Shown piece after piece: positions 21,853 through 31,520 of a stretch of 64,000 nt of DNA. Below the pieces are notes generated by a model that was given only the letters and a program-made list of their open reading frames with translations, was not told the DNA's origin and made no database searches. The DNA lies in contig OZ004594.1 of NCBI GenBank assembly GCA_963924555.1, forward strand, positions 2,449,563 to 2,513,562. Reading direction: 5' to 3'. Position numbers and translations under genes: made by a program. Source of the stretch: Crambe crambe. Taxonomy: Eukaryota; Porifera; Demospongiae; Poecilosclerida; Crambeidae. Each line of letters opens with the position of its first letter. The first letter of the stretch is position 1.

Positions 21853-24531
21853 TCAAGTTTTGCTTGAAAAATAGTCTGGTGGGGCACGACGTCGAGTCGA
21901 CCGACGCACTGGACCCGGTGGGGGTGGGGGAGGTGAACCACCAGTTGGAGGTAAGGCCACTGGACTGGGGAGATACACATCATCCTCGGTCGATGAGGAA
22001 GTGTCAACATTTGCCGGTGGATATCGAGTTTCTCTTTTGCGGATTGCATCAATGTGTTTGCGAACAGTTTCTCCCGACTGTAATTCTGCATGATATGATA
22101 AAGGACCTGTAATTTTCACAATTGTGGCCGGAATCCAAGAATTGGGTTGAGTGGAAAAGTCTTTCACATACACAGTGTCTCCAACTTTGAAGGTTCTCAG
22201 AGGTTTAGAAGTGTCGTGATACTGCGCCTGTTTTGACTGCTGGTTCTCTACTTTCTGGGTGTGGTCAGGGAATAGCCGGTCCAAACGTGAACGGAGACGG
22301 CGTCCCATGAGTAATTGGGCAGGAGCAATGCCAGTTGTCGTTTGAGGTGTTATGCGGTAAGTGAAGAGGAATTTCGATAACTTTTCTTGAACAGTGGCTC
22401 CCGGTGTACGTTTGATGCCGTTTTTTACTGTTTGTACAGTTCGTTCAGCTAGACCGTTGCTGGATGGATAGTAAGGAGCCGTCAGTGTGTGGACGATCCC
22501 GTTATCTGATAAAAAAGTCTGAAATTCTTTGCTAGTAAAAGATGGACCGTTATCAGTTACCACTTTGCGAGGTACTCCATGGTTGGCAAATATTATTCGC
22601 AGTTTTTCAATAGTTTTTGACGATGTGATTGATTGCATCATGTGGACATCGATCCACTTGGAGTAAGCATCAACAACTACCAAGTACATGGATCCTTTGA
22701 ATGGGCCAGCGAAGTCAAGGTGAATTCGGCTCCATGGTTGAGATGGGTATTCCCATGGGTGGAGTGGAGCTGCAGGTGGAGCTGATCGAGATTCTTGGCA
22801 TACTGGGCATGTTTTCACCAGATGTTCTATTTCTGTATCCATGCCAGGCCACCATATGAAAGATCGAGCTAATGCTTTCATCTTGTTTACTCCAGGGTGG
22901 GTTTCATGGAGTTCTTCCAAAACAAATTGACGTCCTTGTGGTGGTACAATAACACGGGATGCCCATAGTACACATCCATCAAGTATACTCAGTTCATTCT
23001 TCTTGCTGGCATAGGCTTTGTACTGTTTGTCAAGCTTCTCAGTTGGCCAGCCTGTCTGAATGAATCTGTACACACAAGAAAGTACTGGATCTTTGAATGT
23101 CCACTCTTTGATGTGGGATGCATCGATTGATGTGGATGAAAGGTGGTCTACCAGTAGAGTGAGGTCTTCAGGGAGTTCATCATTGGTAGAGTTGGTTGTG
23201 ATAGGTCGAGGCAATCTGCTGAAAGCATCTGCATTGCAGAGCTCTTTACCTTCCTTGTACCGGATGGAGTAACGATATGCAGACAGGATCAAAGCCCAAC
23301 GCTGAATTCTCGATGATGCCATATGCGGAACTTTCTTTTCTTCACCAAACAATGACTGGAGAGGTTTGTGGTCTGACTCAATTGTGAAATGACGCCCTAG
23401 GAGGTACTTGTGGAACTTCTTTACAGCAAAAATGATGGCTAAAGCTTCCTTCTCTAGTTGGGAGTATTTCTTTTCTGCAGGTGAAAGTGTCCTTGACACG
23501 TAAGCTATAGGTCTCTCTTGGTCACCATCCATTACATGAGAGAGAACGGCTCCAATGCCATAGTCAGAGGCATCACATGCCAGTACTAGAGGTTTAGTGG
23601 TATCATAATGAACCAAGAGTGAATCTGCTTGTAATGCAGTTTTTGCATCCTGGAATGCTTCCTCCTGCTCCTGGTTCCAGTGCCATTTCTGCTTTTTGTT
23701 TAAGAGAGCATAGAGGGGAGTGAGCTTTGCAGATAGGTTGGGCAAAAATCTGCTATAGTAATTGATTAGCCCTAAGAATGAACGGAGTTGTGTTAAATTC
23801 TGTGGTTTTGGGGCCTCTCTGATAGCACGGACCTTTTTCTGGGTGGGATGCAGGCCGTCCTTGTCAATGGTATGGCCTAAATAAGTAATACTTGGGCATA
23901 AGAAAAAACATTTCTCTTTATTGAGGCGTAACCCGGCTGACTGTAATTTTTGAAACACTGCCTCAAGGTTTTGTATATGTTCCTCTTCACTTGACCCAGT
24001 GACAAGGATATCGTCTAGATACACACTAACACCACTGAGCCCCTGTAATAATGTATCCATGTAACGTTGAAAAATTGCAGGGGCCGAAGCAACACCAAAT
24101 GGTAAGCGATTATACTGAAAAAGGCCTTTGTGGGTATTGATGGTTACATACGGTTTTGAATCTTCATGTAGGGGCAGCTGCAGGTATGCATTTGACAGGT
24201 CTAACTTGGAGAAGTACTTTCCTCCGGTAAGATTTGCAAATAGTTCATCAACCCGGGGGAGTGGGTAAGTTTCAATTGGTGAAGCTTTATTACAAGTAAG
24301 TTTGTAATCCCCACATAATCGTATTTTCCCATTTTTCTTTAGAACAGGGACAACTGGTGCAGCCCAGGAGGAGAATTGAACAGGGGAAATAATCCCTTTG
24401 GCCTGCAAATCCTCAAGTTCTTTTTCCACTTTTTCCTTCAATGAGAAGGGAACTGATCTTGGTTTGTAAAATCTGGGCTGGGCCATATCGTGTATAGTTA
24501 ACTTCACTGGTTCCCCTTTGAGGCAACCCAA
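21853..24531 (-). CDS. pol: Ty3/gypsy pol: reverse transcriptase, RNase H, integrase
   Basis: This 892-codon frame has the reverse transcriptase core with YLDD, an RNase H region opening LACDASDYGIGAVL, an integrase zinc finger with H-x3-H and C-x2-C (HETHPGV, TCPVCQ), and the catalytic core with D in HLDFAGPF, D in VVTDNGPSF and E in NGLAERTVQ. The C-terminal end is proline-rich. The first codon used is TTG, and the frame is open further upstream, so the protein probably continues from protease by frameshift or processing rather than starting here. Function: cDNA synthesis and integration of the element. Confidence 0.95.
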   Translation of the reverse strand: MGCLKGEPVKLTIHDMAQPRFYKPRSVPFSLKEKVEKELEDLQAKGIISPVQFSSWAAPVVPVLKKNGKIRLCGDYKLTCNKASPIETYPLPRVDELFANLTGGKYFSKLDLSNAYLQLPLHEDSKPYVTINTHKGLFQYNRLPFGVASAPAIFQRYMDTLLQGLSGVSVYLDDILVTGSSEEEHIQNLEAVFQKLQSAGLRLNKEKCFFLCPSITYLGHTIDKDGLHPTQKKVRAIREAPKPQNLTQLRSFLGLINYYSRFLPNLSAKLTPLYALLNKKQKWHWNQEQEEAFQDAKTALQADSLLVHYDTTKPLVLACDASDYGIGAVLSHVMDGDQERPIAYVSRTLSPAEKKYSQLEKEALAIIFAVKKFHKYLLGRHFTIESDHKPLQSLFGEEKKVPHMASSRIQRWALILSAYRYSIRYKEGKELCNADAFSRLPRPITTNSTNDELPEDLTLLVDHLSSTSIDASHIKEWTFKDPVLSCVYRFIQTGWPTEKLDKQYKAYASKKNELSILDGCVLWASRVIVPPQGRQFVLEELHETHPGVNKMKALARSFIWWPGMDTEIEHLVKTCPVCQESRSAPPAAPLHPWEYPSQPWSRIHLDFAGPFKGSMYLVVVDAYSKWIDVHMMQSITSSKTIEKLRIIFANHGVPRKVVTDNGPSFTSKEFQTFLSDNGIVHTLTAPYYPSSNGLAERTVQTVKNGIKRTPGATVQEKLSKFLFTYRITPQTTTGIAPAQLLMGRRLRSRLDRLFPDHTQKVENQQSKQAQYHDTSKPLRTFKVGDTVYVKDFSTQPNSWIPATIVKITGPLSYHAELQSGETVRKHIDAIRKRETRYPPANVDTSSSTEDDVYLPSPVALPPTGGSPPPPPPGPVRRSTRRRAPPDYFSSKT

Positions 24532-24548
24532 TTCATCATTGAAAATAG

Positions 24549-24872
24549 TTAGTACTTTTCTAGAATATTCTTTACTGGACTGGAGGGTACTACCCTGTGT
24601 ATTTCACTAAGGTTAACCTCAAAATGGGAAATCCAGTCACGACCCATTAGGTTAGGACCTCCTCCTTTCACAACATGAATAGACAGTGGTAACTCATTAC
24701 TCTCATACCTTGCTTTGATCTGGATGATCCCTAACACCTGGACATGGTGTCCAGTGTAGGTCCTCAGCTTACTCTGAGCAGGTTGAAGGGGTGAAACGAA
24801 AGACTGCCGTCGGATCTCCTTGTAGGTAGTTTCGTTGATCAGAGATACAGCTGCTCCTGTATCGAGTTCCAT
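24549..24872 (-). CDS. Ty3/gypsy aspartic protease
   Basis: The frame carries ELDTGAAVSLI, the active-site motif of retroviral-type aspartic proteases, and MGRDWI downstream, matching the family's second conserved stretch. It lies in a different frame from both gag and pol. The offset from gag is in the -1 direction, so programmed frameshifting or a single-base lesion are both possible. Confidence 0.85.
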   Translation of the reverse strand: MELDTGAAVSLINETTYKEIRRQSFVSPLQPAQSKLRTYTGHHVQVLGIIQIKARYESNELPLSIHVVKGGGPNLMGRDWISHFEVNLSEIHRVVPSSPVKNILEKY

Positions 24873-25795
24873 TTTGACTGGTACCCCATTAGCACCACAT
24901 CCAATATGTAGGGGTCTGAACGTTTCCCAGAGAGGACGTGTACATCGTACTCTGACTCAAGGGATGATGAGGATTCTATTTGCTCCTCATCCATGAAATG
25001 AGTAGGCGTAGGCTTTAATGGCTTCTTGTTCTTGGCAGCTTCCAAGTGAGCAGAGTGGCTTAGGGTCTTCTGACGATCTTTTGACTTGCATACCCTGGCA
25101 AAGTGACCCTTCTTTTTGCAGCAATGACAGATCACATCTTTGTGCCTGCAATGGGTAGCTAGATGGGGGCCTCCGCAACGGTAACAAGAAATTTGGTCTC
25201 CTTTAGGACGACTACTTGTGCGAGTATAGTTGAGTTCTTTCTCAGTATGTAAGGGGACTTCACTTTTGTTTCCAGCGAGCAGTTTGGTTTCTTTCTCGGA
25301 TGCTTCCACAGCCTGGGCGAGTTTGAAGGCGGTCTCGTATGTGAGGGCGCTTTCAGCAAGTAACCTGCGCTGGATCCCTCTATGGTTGACACCACAGACA
25401 ATCCGGTCCCGAAGCATCTCAGCGAGCTTGTCTCCGTAATCACAATGTCTGGCTAGATCTCGTAGAGCTGCAACGTATTCAGCAATAGACTCGTTCGGTT
25501 TCCTGGTGCGAGAGTTGAAATGGTATCGCTGCACAATCGCTGAAGGGGCAGGGTGGTAATGGTCCTTCAGTAGTATTACTAAATTTTCGTAGCTGACTCC
25601 TTCCAGCTTGTTATCTGGAACTAAACTGCGTAATAGTTTGTAAGTGGGCTTTCCACAAAAGGTAAGTAGAATGGATGCCTTCTTCCCGGCGTCCGTAACG
25701 GAATTTGCATGGAAGTAATGTTCCAGTCTCTCAGTGTAAGTGGACCAATCGTCTTCTGCAGGATTAAAATTTTCAACTGAGCCGTGCATGGCCAT
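24839..25795 (-). CDS. gag: Ty3/gypsy gag with two zinc knuckles
   Basis: The frame starts at one of two nearby ATGs (25795 or 25789), shortly after the primer site. It has a capsid-like region with FNPAEDDWSTYTERLEHYF and SIAEYVAALRDLARHC, then two CCHC-type knuckles. The first is one residue short (C-x2-C-x3-H-x4-C) and the second canonical (C-x2-C-x4-H-x4-C). It packages element RNA in virus-like particles. It ends just inside the protease frame. Confidence 0.92.
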   Translation of the reverse strand: MAMHGSVENFNPAEDDWSTYTERLEHYFHANSVTDAGKKASILLTFCGKPTYKLLRSLVPDNKLEGVSYENLVILLKDHYHPAPSAIVQRYHFNSRTRKPNESIAEYVAALRDLARHCDYGDKLAEMLRDRIVCGVNHRGIQRRLLAESALTYETAFKLAQAVEASEKETKLLAGNKSEVPLHTEKELNYTRTSSRPKGDQISCYRCGGPHLATHCRHKDVICHCCKKKGHFARVCKSKDRQKTLSHSAHLEAAKNKKPLKPTPTHFMDEEQIESSSSLESEYDVHVLSGKRSDPYILDVVLMGYQSKWNSIQEQLYL

Positions 25796-25805
25796 TGCTA
25801 GTTTG

Positions 25806-25817
25806 TCCTCGTCGCCA
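25806..25817 (-). other. Primer-binding site, probably tRNA-Ser(GCU)
   Basis: One base after the 5' LTR the minus strand reads TGGCGACGAGGA, complementary to a tRNA 3' end TCCTCGTCGCCA. That is the acceptor end of typical animal tRNA-Ser(GCU) as I recall it, so the primer assignment is knowledge-based. Confidence 0.75.
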
Positions 25818-25818
25818 G

Positions 25819-25972
25819 TGTAATAACTCGATAGAACAAAATATAATATACTCAACTAAAATCTGAACTAGGACAATGATACAGAGACTTAAATACAGTC
25901 TGGATAAAACCACGTGGAATGTATGCATACAATAAATGATAATGTGACGTCATAGTTTACATAGTTATCACA
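25819..25972 (-). repeat. 5' LTR of the Ty3/gypsy element
   Basis: A 154-bp LTR adjoining the primer-binding site, identical by eye to the 3' LTR. Confidence 0.95.
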
Positions 25973-26733
25973 AAGTATATGATCACTGAAACCACGATGG
26001 CAATCGCTATCAAATATCCTCCTATGATACCTCCTATGAGACCTCCTGTGAGACCTCCTCCTTTGTCAAAACCGGAAGGGCACCAGTCATAACTGGATGA
26101 ACTGGATGTCTCATTAAATGGAACGTCTGTAGCTGCATGGTATTATAATGATATAGGTTATGACTAGCCTACTAAGTACAACTTACCTACGGAAATATTT
26201 AGAGCCACTGAATCAAGTGAAATATTTTTAGGTATCTTACACTTATTCTCCATCTCCAGAGCATTATCTGACAATAAAAGTTGGTAATTATGAGTCCTTA
26301 TACCAAACAGATTACGATTAGTGCTTATGGGGAAGATTTTGAATTGGCTAGGATTCAGTGATGTGTTTCCATAACAGATGTCCTCAGTGCAGCCACTTGA
26401 CTCTATGTTTATGGTGTTAATCAAACTAAACTCTGGTCCAATTTGACCTAGGGTAAAGACAATATTGTCACTGGCATCAGTCCTGTTCTCATAGATGTAT
26501 TCAATGTGGATCAAAGCACCAGTACATGATATAGTGATTTCAAAGAGGTATGTCATTCCTGGTTCAGTCATGTTGCGACTCATGTGGGACTTCGAGCTAG
26601 CATGACCCATTCCATTATCGTTGCACTGAATAACAAAGTGTGAAGACATAGCTGCAGGAGGATGAGCATGCCCAGATACTGCTAGATGAATCATTAAAAT
26701 CAAGATCCATTTGCTTGAATAATAGATGGCCAT

Positions 26734-27485
26734 TGTAGCTAGCTAGCTAACTAGTCATTAAGTTGTATGGCTAGTCTATGGACTTCTTAGGCATAGCTAA
26801 CAAAATCTGATATGTGCTTTTGAGTTGAGCCTTGATTATTATAGTCAACAACATTGACAGTTTACATAGGAAAGTTAAATTCTTACCTATATATAGCTAA
26901 GACCAGCTGTCTATACCATTACGTGCCCACACAACCCCACTCTTCTACAACACACACACACACACACACACCTGTACAACCGGCTTGCAGACACCATGAT
27001 ACTTAATGAGCTACTAGCTACTGACTAATGTACCACATGTCATTATTATTCTCTGATAGTTGTAGCAAGGATTGATAGCACAGCTACATGCTTCCAGTAT
27101 AATATTTATTTTTTAAATGCAAGTCTTCAATGCACCAACACTCCAAAAGAGGACACAAGCCTCTTAAACTGTAAAAGTATTTATAGCTACACTTTATAAC
27201 TCCAAAAGAGGACAGCACAACCTCTGTACAAAGGACAAAGGCTGGGTTGCACTAATATAGTCACTGGCTAGGTTTAGAAGAAACCATTAACCTTGCCACC
27301 TGATTACATCTACATCATTTCCAGTTACTACTAACTTGTTAATGAAAGTGACACATACATGCATGATCTGAGTGAAGCACTCAATCAGGTGTGAGGCTAA
27401 CTAATGAAGGTATGCATATACAGTTCTACAATCTAAGCTATAATAACACAAACAGTTTCCTGTTTCCCATTGCTATGGCAATGCC
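26734..27485. other. Spacer between A2 and D1
   Basis: No gene seen. It holds the A-type 5' flank, a CA run at about 26949-26971, and two copies of a short dispersed sequence CTCCAAAAGAGGACA (near 27150 and 27193) that also occurs in an NPLOC4 intron near 18281 and at about 42955. The spacer is repeated almost exactly at about 35558-36315. Confidence 0.75.
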
Positions 27486-29264
27486 TTAATTATATCGAGT
27501 CTGTAAATCCTTGTATAGTTCCTGTCCACACAGGAGGTCAGCCCCCAACTTGGTAGCCTCAGGGTGAACTGACCTGTCCTCCTCTGACCACTGCAGCAAC
27601 TTTGAGTCAGGGAAGGAAAGTTTCCTGGAGATGTCTGAGAAGTTGGGACGCTGGGAGGCAACAGGATGCCTGTAAAAAAAAAGTATTGATAGAGTACACA
27701 ATTCAACTATAATGTATTTAAATGGTACAACTTTATAGTTGTTTCCACAGTTATGCTATAGAATGTTAGTAGAGTTATATTGAATCTTAACTTTGATGAA
27801 TTGTGCAATTGTTGGTGTTGTAGATATGTTTTATATGGGGTGTATGCATGGGGTGTATGCAATGGCTGTCATGTGAGTGAGTGTATGTTTTGATTACCAG
27901 CACAATATCATGATATCATAAAGAGTGCGAGGACATCCAGGGGGAGGGGGGAGACGAAACCCTGTGTCTATTATCTTGATGACCTATACAGAGTATAATT
28001 ATTAATAGTATATAACATCTACTGTGTATGGATAGTGATACTTTATCATTTCCATAGTCCTCATAAGGTTTATGTCCAACACTCCATATCTCATACATAA
28101 GAACTCCATAGCTCCACACATCACTAGCACTGGAGTACGTCTTATAATGGATGGCCTGTTTGGTGTTAGAGAATGAAGAAGTTAATTTGCTATAGTTAGC
28201 TGGTTGAATATAACAGACCTCAGGAGCTGTCCACTTGATTGGGATCATCCCACCACATGAAATGTAGTGACTCTCCTGTATCAGGTCACGTGACATCCCA
28301 AAGTCCGCAATCTATGTATCACAGATATACATATTTCCACTATGGCTGTATGCATACATACATGTACCTTGCATATCTCATCCTCAGAGACCAAGATGTT
28401 CCTTGCAGCCAGGTCTCTGTGAACGAAGGCCTTGTTGGACAGGTAGGCCATCCCAGAGGCCACTTGTTGACAATAATTCAGGAGGGTGTGGTCATCCACT
28501 CTGATTTTTTCTTCTTCATCTGATCTCATCTGGAGGAGATGGTCCCTAAGATCTCCTTTCCCAAGAAGTTCCAGAATTAGCAGTATCTGGTCATTAATGG
28601 TCAATGGAGTGCAGTTACCTGTACCATAATTATTATTGTTGACCTCACAGGTTCTCCATCAGTGACTACTCCAAACATAGTGACCACGTTATGGTGCTTG
28701 AACTGGCCCATGATGGCTGCCTCCTGCAGGAACTTGACTTTGTCTTTCTCCCCTGATCCTTCCTTGAGGGTCTTCACTGCCACATCTACCTCACCTAATT
28801 CAGGAGACTGCAGTACTCCCTTGTACACCACACCAAACTGACCAGACCCCATTTGATCTCCAAGTCTATGATATAGTTAATTAGCATCATAATGCAATCA
28901 CTCCATGAAGAGCAATGTACTTCACTGAGTCTCGAACCAGATGTAGAGTCGTAATATCTCTCAGTTGTAAATACAGTTCATTTTCATCCGTTGCTGGAAC
29001 CACATAAATTCCTATTTCATTCTAGAAAGTGAAGTACAGATAAGTCAATAGATCGACATGGTTTGGTAATCTCTGATTTCGCTAGCTACAAACTCACTGC
29101 TTCGTTTGTGCAAAGATAGTTATACTCCTGATACTAAGAAAATTAACAAGTAAAATTAGCTATAAATGAATATGCAACACATTGTTTAATTACCTCTGAG
29201 CCTTGCACAGATATTCGAGGTCCAGCGTCAGCATAAAGCGTGTTGTTAATAGCAGGACTAGAAA
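27486..29264 (-). pseudogene. RTK D1, kinase and juxtamembrane exons only
   Basis: Exons at 29264-29194, 29133-29098, 29021-28921, 28865-28649, 28586-28368, 28311-28219, 28155-28042, 27983-27898 and 27669-27486 match D2 in length and nearly in sequence and are open, with [21 protein letters not shown] and WTAPE all intact. The ectodomain and transmembrane exons are absent: upstream lies a Penelope-like copy and then the next NPLOC4 tail. Without a start exon it is probably silent, or at most a source of a cytoplasmic kinase from a cryptic promoter. It is the truncated member of the D1/D2 duplication. Confidence 0.83.
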
Positions 29265-29450
29265 CTGAGAACACACAATTATCAAAGTCATTCATGAATC
29301 ATATCCTGGCAAATGTTAAAGTGGTAATAGCATTATAGCTAGAAGGGAAGATGACTACATTATTTTACAGCTAGCTAGTTACATGAGAATTAACTGTAAA
29401 GATATAAATTCAATAGAATTAGTTCTCATAAAATTAGCTTATGAAACAAA

Positions 29451-29494
29451 CCACCAACGTTTCGACCAGAATACTCTAGCCTTCATCAGGGTGA
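29451..29494 (-). ncRNA. Hammerhead-like ribozyme motif of Penelope copy 1
   Basis: The minus strand has UCACC, then CUGAUGA, one extra A, a 7-bp stem II (GGCUAGA with UCUGGUC), GAA, the self-complementary ACGU followed by U, and GGUGG pairing with UCACC as stem I. The two-base stem III implies a dimeric fold. Penelope elements are known to carry hammerheads; activity here is unproven, and the extra A is a deviation. Confidence 0.65.
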
Positions 29495-29626
29495 TACAAA
29501 AAAAAAAAAAAAAAAAAAATGCACACAGAAACGTCCTTATATAGCTACGCTCGTTATCTAGACAACGCACATGCATACGCCTATGGATATTATATTATAG
29601 CATGCCAATACCTGAAGTCGTAAACA

Positions 29627-30892
29627 CTATTTCCCTAAGGCTTTAAGCGTAGAAACCCAGCAACCTTGAAGTTCTAGACCTACATCCCTATTAAAACGCT
29701 GCTCTTCTGAAGATAAACCAATATGAAGCGCTTCTTTTAGAAGCAGCTCCTTCCTAGTCCTAGCTTGATCTACAACTGAAGCTTCCTTCCATAATATAGG
29801 ATGATGATTACTCCAGGCATGATCAGCAACAGCAGATTTTTCTTGTTCTCCTCGTAGGCAAGCTTCCTTATGCTCCTTCAGCCTAGCTTCCAGCCTTCTC
29901 ACCGTTCCACCAATGTAAAATTTCCCACAACTACAAGGTACCCTATAAACAACATTAGAATTTTGATCAGATGGTAACTTATCCTTAATCTTAGAAAGTT
30001 TGGATCTCAAACTAACCCCTGATCTAAAAACAACCCTAATATCAAACTTTCTACAAACCCTCCTAATGTCTTCACTAAGGCCTTTAACATATGGAATTAC
30101 TATTTGTTTCTGTCTTTCTTCACTATTACTACTATTTTCCCTAGGTTTCGGTGCTATGGGATTTAAAGTTGCAGAGAGAAAGGCTTCTGGATAATCATTA
30201 TTCACAAAAACTTTTTTAAGATGCATATGCTCCCTAACCAAGTCCTCTTCATGCGTAGTAACCCTTGTGGCTCTGTCATACAAGCTTTTAATAACTCCTC
30301 TTTTTACATGTATTGGATGGTGTGACCTATAATTTAAATACCTATCCGTGTGTGTCTGTTTCCTATATACTGTGGATAAAATTTTACCATCATTGCCCAC
30401 CTCTAATAAACAATCTAAGAAGGGAAGTTTACCATCTTTCTCTAACTCTACCGTAAATTTAATTGAAGGTCTAACTTTATTCAAATGTTCAAGGAACACC
30501 ATTTCAGAACCTTTCTTCATAATACAAAATGTATCATCCACATATCTCTTCCAAACTCTAGGCTTCACTGGTGATGTTTTCAGGGCCAGTTCCTCAAAAA
30601 ACTCCATATACAGATTAGCTACCACAGCAGAAACAGGAGAACCCATGGCAGCACCTCTTACCTGTTTATAAATAACATTCTTATAACTAAAATAAGTAGA
30701 GTTAAGGCATGTTTCTAAAAGCTCTGCTATTCTATCAGGTAATAGCGTAGTCCTCTCATCCAGTGTCTCATCTTTCACCAGCATATCATGTATAACTTCC
30801 ACAGCCTCATCTACCGGAACATTGGTAAAGAGAGAAGAAACATCAAAGCTAACAAGTGTTTCGTCTGGACCTAAGTTTAAATCTTTAATCAT
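29627..30892 (-). CDS. Penelope reverse transcriptase with GIY-YIG endonuclease
   Basis: The 421-residue frame shows [30 protein letters not shown] and the catalytic YVDD, then a C-terminal GIY-YIG domain with [20 protein letters not shown] and a downstream H-A-W-S-NHHP. These are the two hallmark domains of endonuclease-bearing Penelope elements. The conserved region before it ([19 protein letters not shown]) is open in the same frame upstream of this ATG, so the true protein starts earlier. The frame appears identical to that at 39942-41207. Confidence 0.93.
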   Translation of the reverse strand: MIKDLNLGPDETLVSFDVSSLFTNVPVDEAVEVIHDMLVKDETLDERTTLLPDRIAELLETCLNSTYFSYKNVIYKQVRGAAMGSPVSAVVANLYMEFFEELALKTSPVKPRVWKRYVDDTFCIMKKGSEMVFLEHLNKVRPSIKFTVELEKDGKLPFLDCLLEVGNDGKILSTVYRKQTHTDRYLNYRSHHPIHVKRGVIKSLYDRATRVTTHEEDLVREHMHLKKVFVNNDYPEAFLSATLNPIAPKPRENSSNSEERQKQIVIPYVKGLSEDIRRVCRKFDIRVVFRSGVSLRSKLSKIKDKLPSDQNSNVVYRVPCSCGKFYIGGTVRRLEARLKEHKEACLRGEQEKSAVADHAWSNHHPILWKEASVVDQARTRKELLLKEALHIGLSSEEQRFNRDVGLELQGCWVSTLKALGK

Positions 30893-31151
30893 GCTAATGA
30901 AATGCTCAGAATTCTTGACATAGGAATCAGATTTTCCCGCTAAAGGGGAAATTAACTTTGTTACATACTTAGAGAGATTATAACATGGAGAATTTATACA
31001 TGCAACAATAGGTCTTAAAGGAACATTTGCCTTATGTATTTTCGGCAGACCATATAACCTAGGAGGTTTACTCCCTACAGGCCCAATCCTATTATATAAT
31101 TCATTTGGAATCTCTCCTGTCCTCTCTAATCTTTTTAATTCCCTAGTTAAC

Positions 31152-31343
31152 TTAGCCTCCTGGGTTTTTCGTTGGATCCTTATTTAGGATACTGTAGGTG
31201 TCAGAGCCCAACATCCCCATAAGCTTGGAGTCATAATCATCCTTCATCATCAGGACCGTGGCATCCCCTTGGTCCGCCGGCAAGATAACCACATCATCAA
31301 GCCTCTCCAGATCTTTCAAAGCCTTCCTCTGGTCCTTGCTCAA
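31152..31343 (-). CDS. Penelope N-terminal reading frame fragment
   Basis: This 63-codon frame ([17 protein letters not shown], typical of the Penelope N-terminal region) ends at TAA one frame away from the main reading frame, next to a GAAAAAC run. Copy 3 has exactly the same break, so it was inherited from a shared parent copy or is a frameshift site. Confidence 0.8.
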   Translation of the reverse strand: MSKDQRKALKDLERLDDVVILPADQGDATVLMMKDDYDSKLMGMLGSDTYSILNKDPTKNPGG

Positions 31344-31520
31344 ATTGTCCTTGGGTAGTTTCGCCCTTCTGATGAGTCCACATACTCTCCCTTAAAATGT
31401 GTGAAAAATTTACTTTTACATAGGTCCCAAGCATGTCCATTATTCCAGTGTGGATATATGTAACACCAGAGCAATTTCCTCCTGGCAGTTTCTTATTCTT
31501 TAATTAACTGCACACTTCAG

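Larger units (their letters stand above)
21672..25972 (-). mobile_element. Ty3/gypsy LTR retrotransposon, recent insertion
   Basis: The 4301-bp element has two 154-bp LTRs (21672-21825 and 25819-25972) that I read as identical, each bounded by TG and CA, and a 5-bp target duplication AAGTA (21667-21671 and 25973-25977). Gag, protease and pol follow on the minus strand in the usual order with integrase after RNase H, the Ty3/gypsy arrangement. Identical LTRs imply recent insertion. No envelope-like frame is present. Confidence 0.96.
19694..26733 (-). pseudogene. RTK A2, interrupted by Ty3/gypsy insertion in the transmembrane exon
   Basis: All A-type exons are recognisable: 26733-26187, transmembrane exon 26132-25978 continuing at 21671-21635 across the insertion, 21431-21349, 21299-21264, 21156-21056, 20994-20778, 20647-20429, 20381-20289, 20230-20117, 20059-19974 and 19877-19694. 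Exon lengths equal those of A1 (the transmembrane exon is one codon longer, as in A3), and I see no other frame lesion. The retrotransposon sits in the codons just after the membrane helix (I-Y-L-K). Readthrough would end the protein at the membrane, possibly leaving a decoy-like ectodomain; that is inference. The gene converges on NPLOC4 copy 2. Apart from the insertion the sequence is very close to A1 and A3. Confidence 0.88.
29408..31423 (-). mobile_element. Penelope-like element copy 1
   Basis: On the minus strand it carries a short frame (31343-31152), then the main reverse transcriptase/GIY-YIG frame, then a hammerhead-like motif and a terminal segment ending CTATTG. A homopolymer run lies near 29500-29519. 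Its 5' end abuts the NPLOC4 intron sequence GTCCCAAGC, the junction of the large duplicated block. Confidence 0.9.

Noticed and set aside
30000..30671. Plus-strand frames inside Penelope copy 1
   Set aside because: They are antisense shadows of the reverse transcriptase frame; the true coding strand has YVDD and GIY-YIG motifs.
31360..31400. CTGATGAGTCC next to CGAAAC at the Penelope 5' end as a second hammerhead
   Set aside because: The two motifs are on opposite strands and cannot form one core; only chance resemblance remains.
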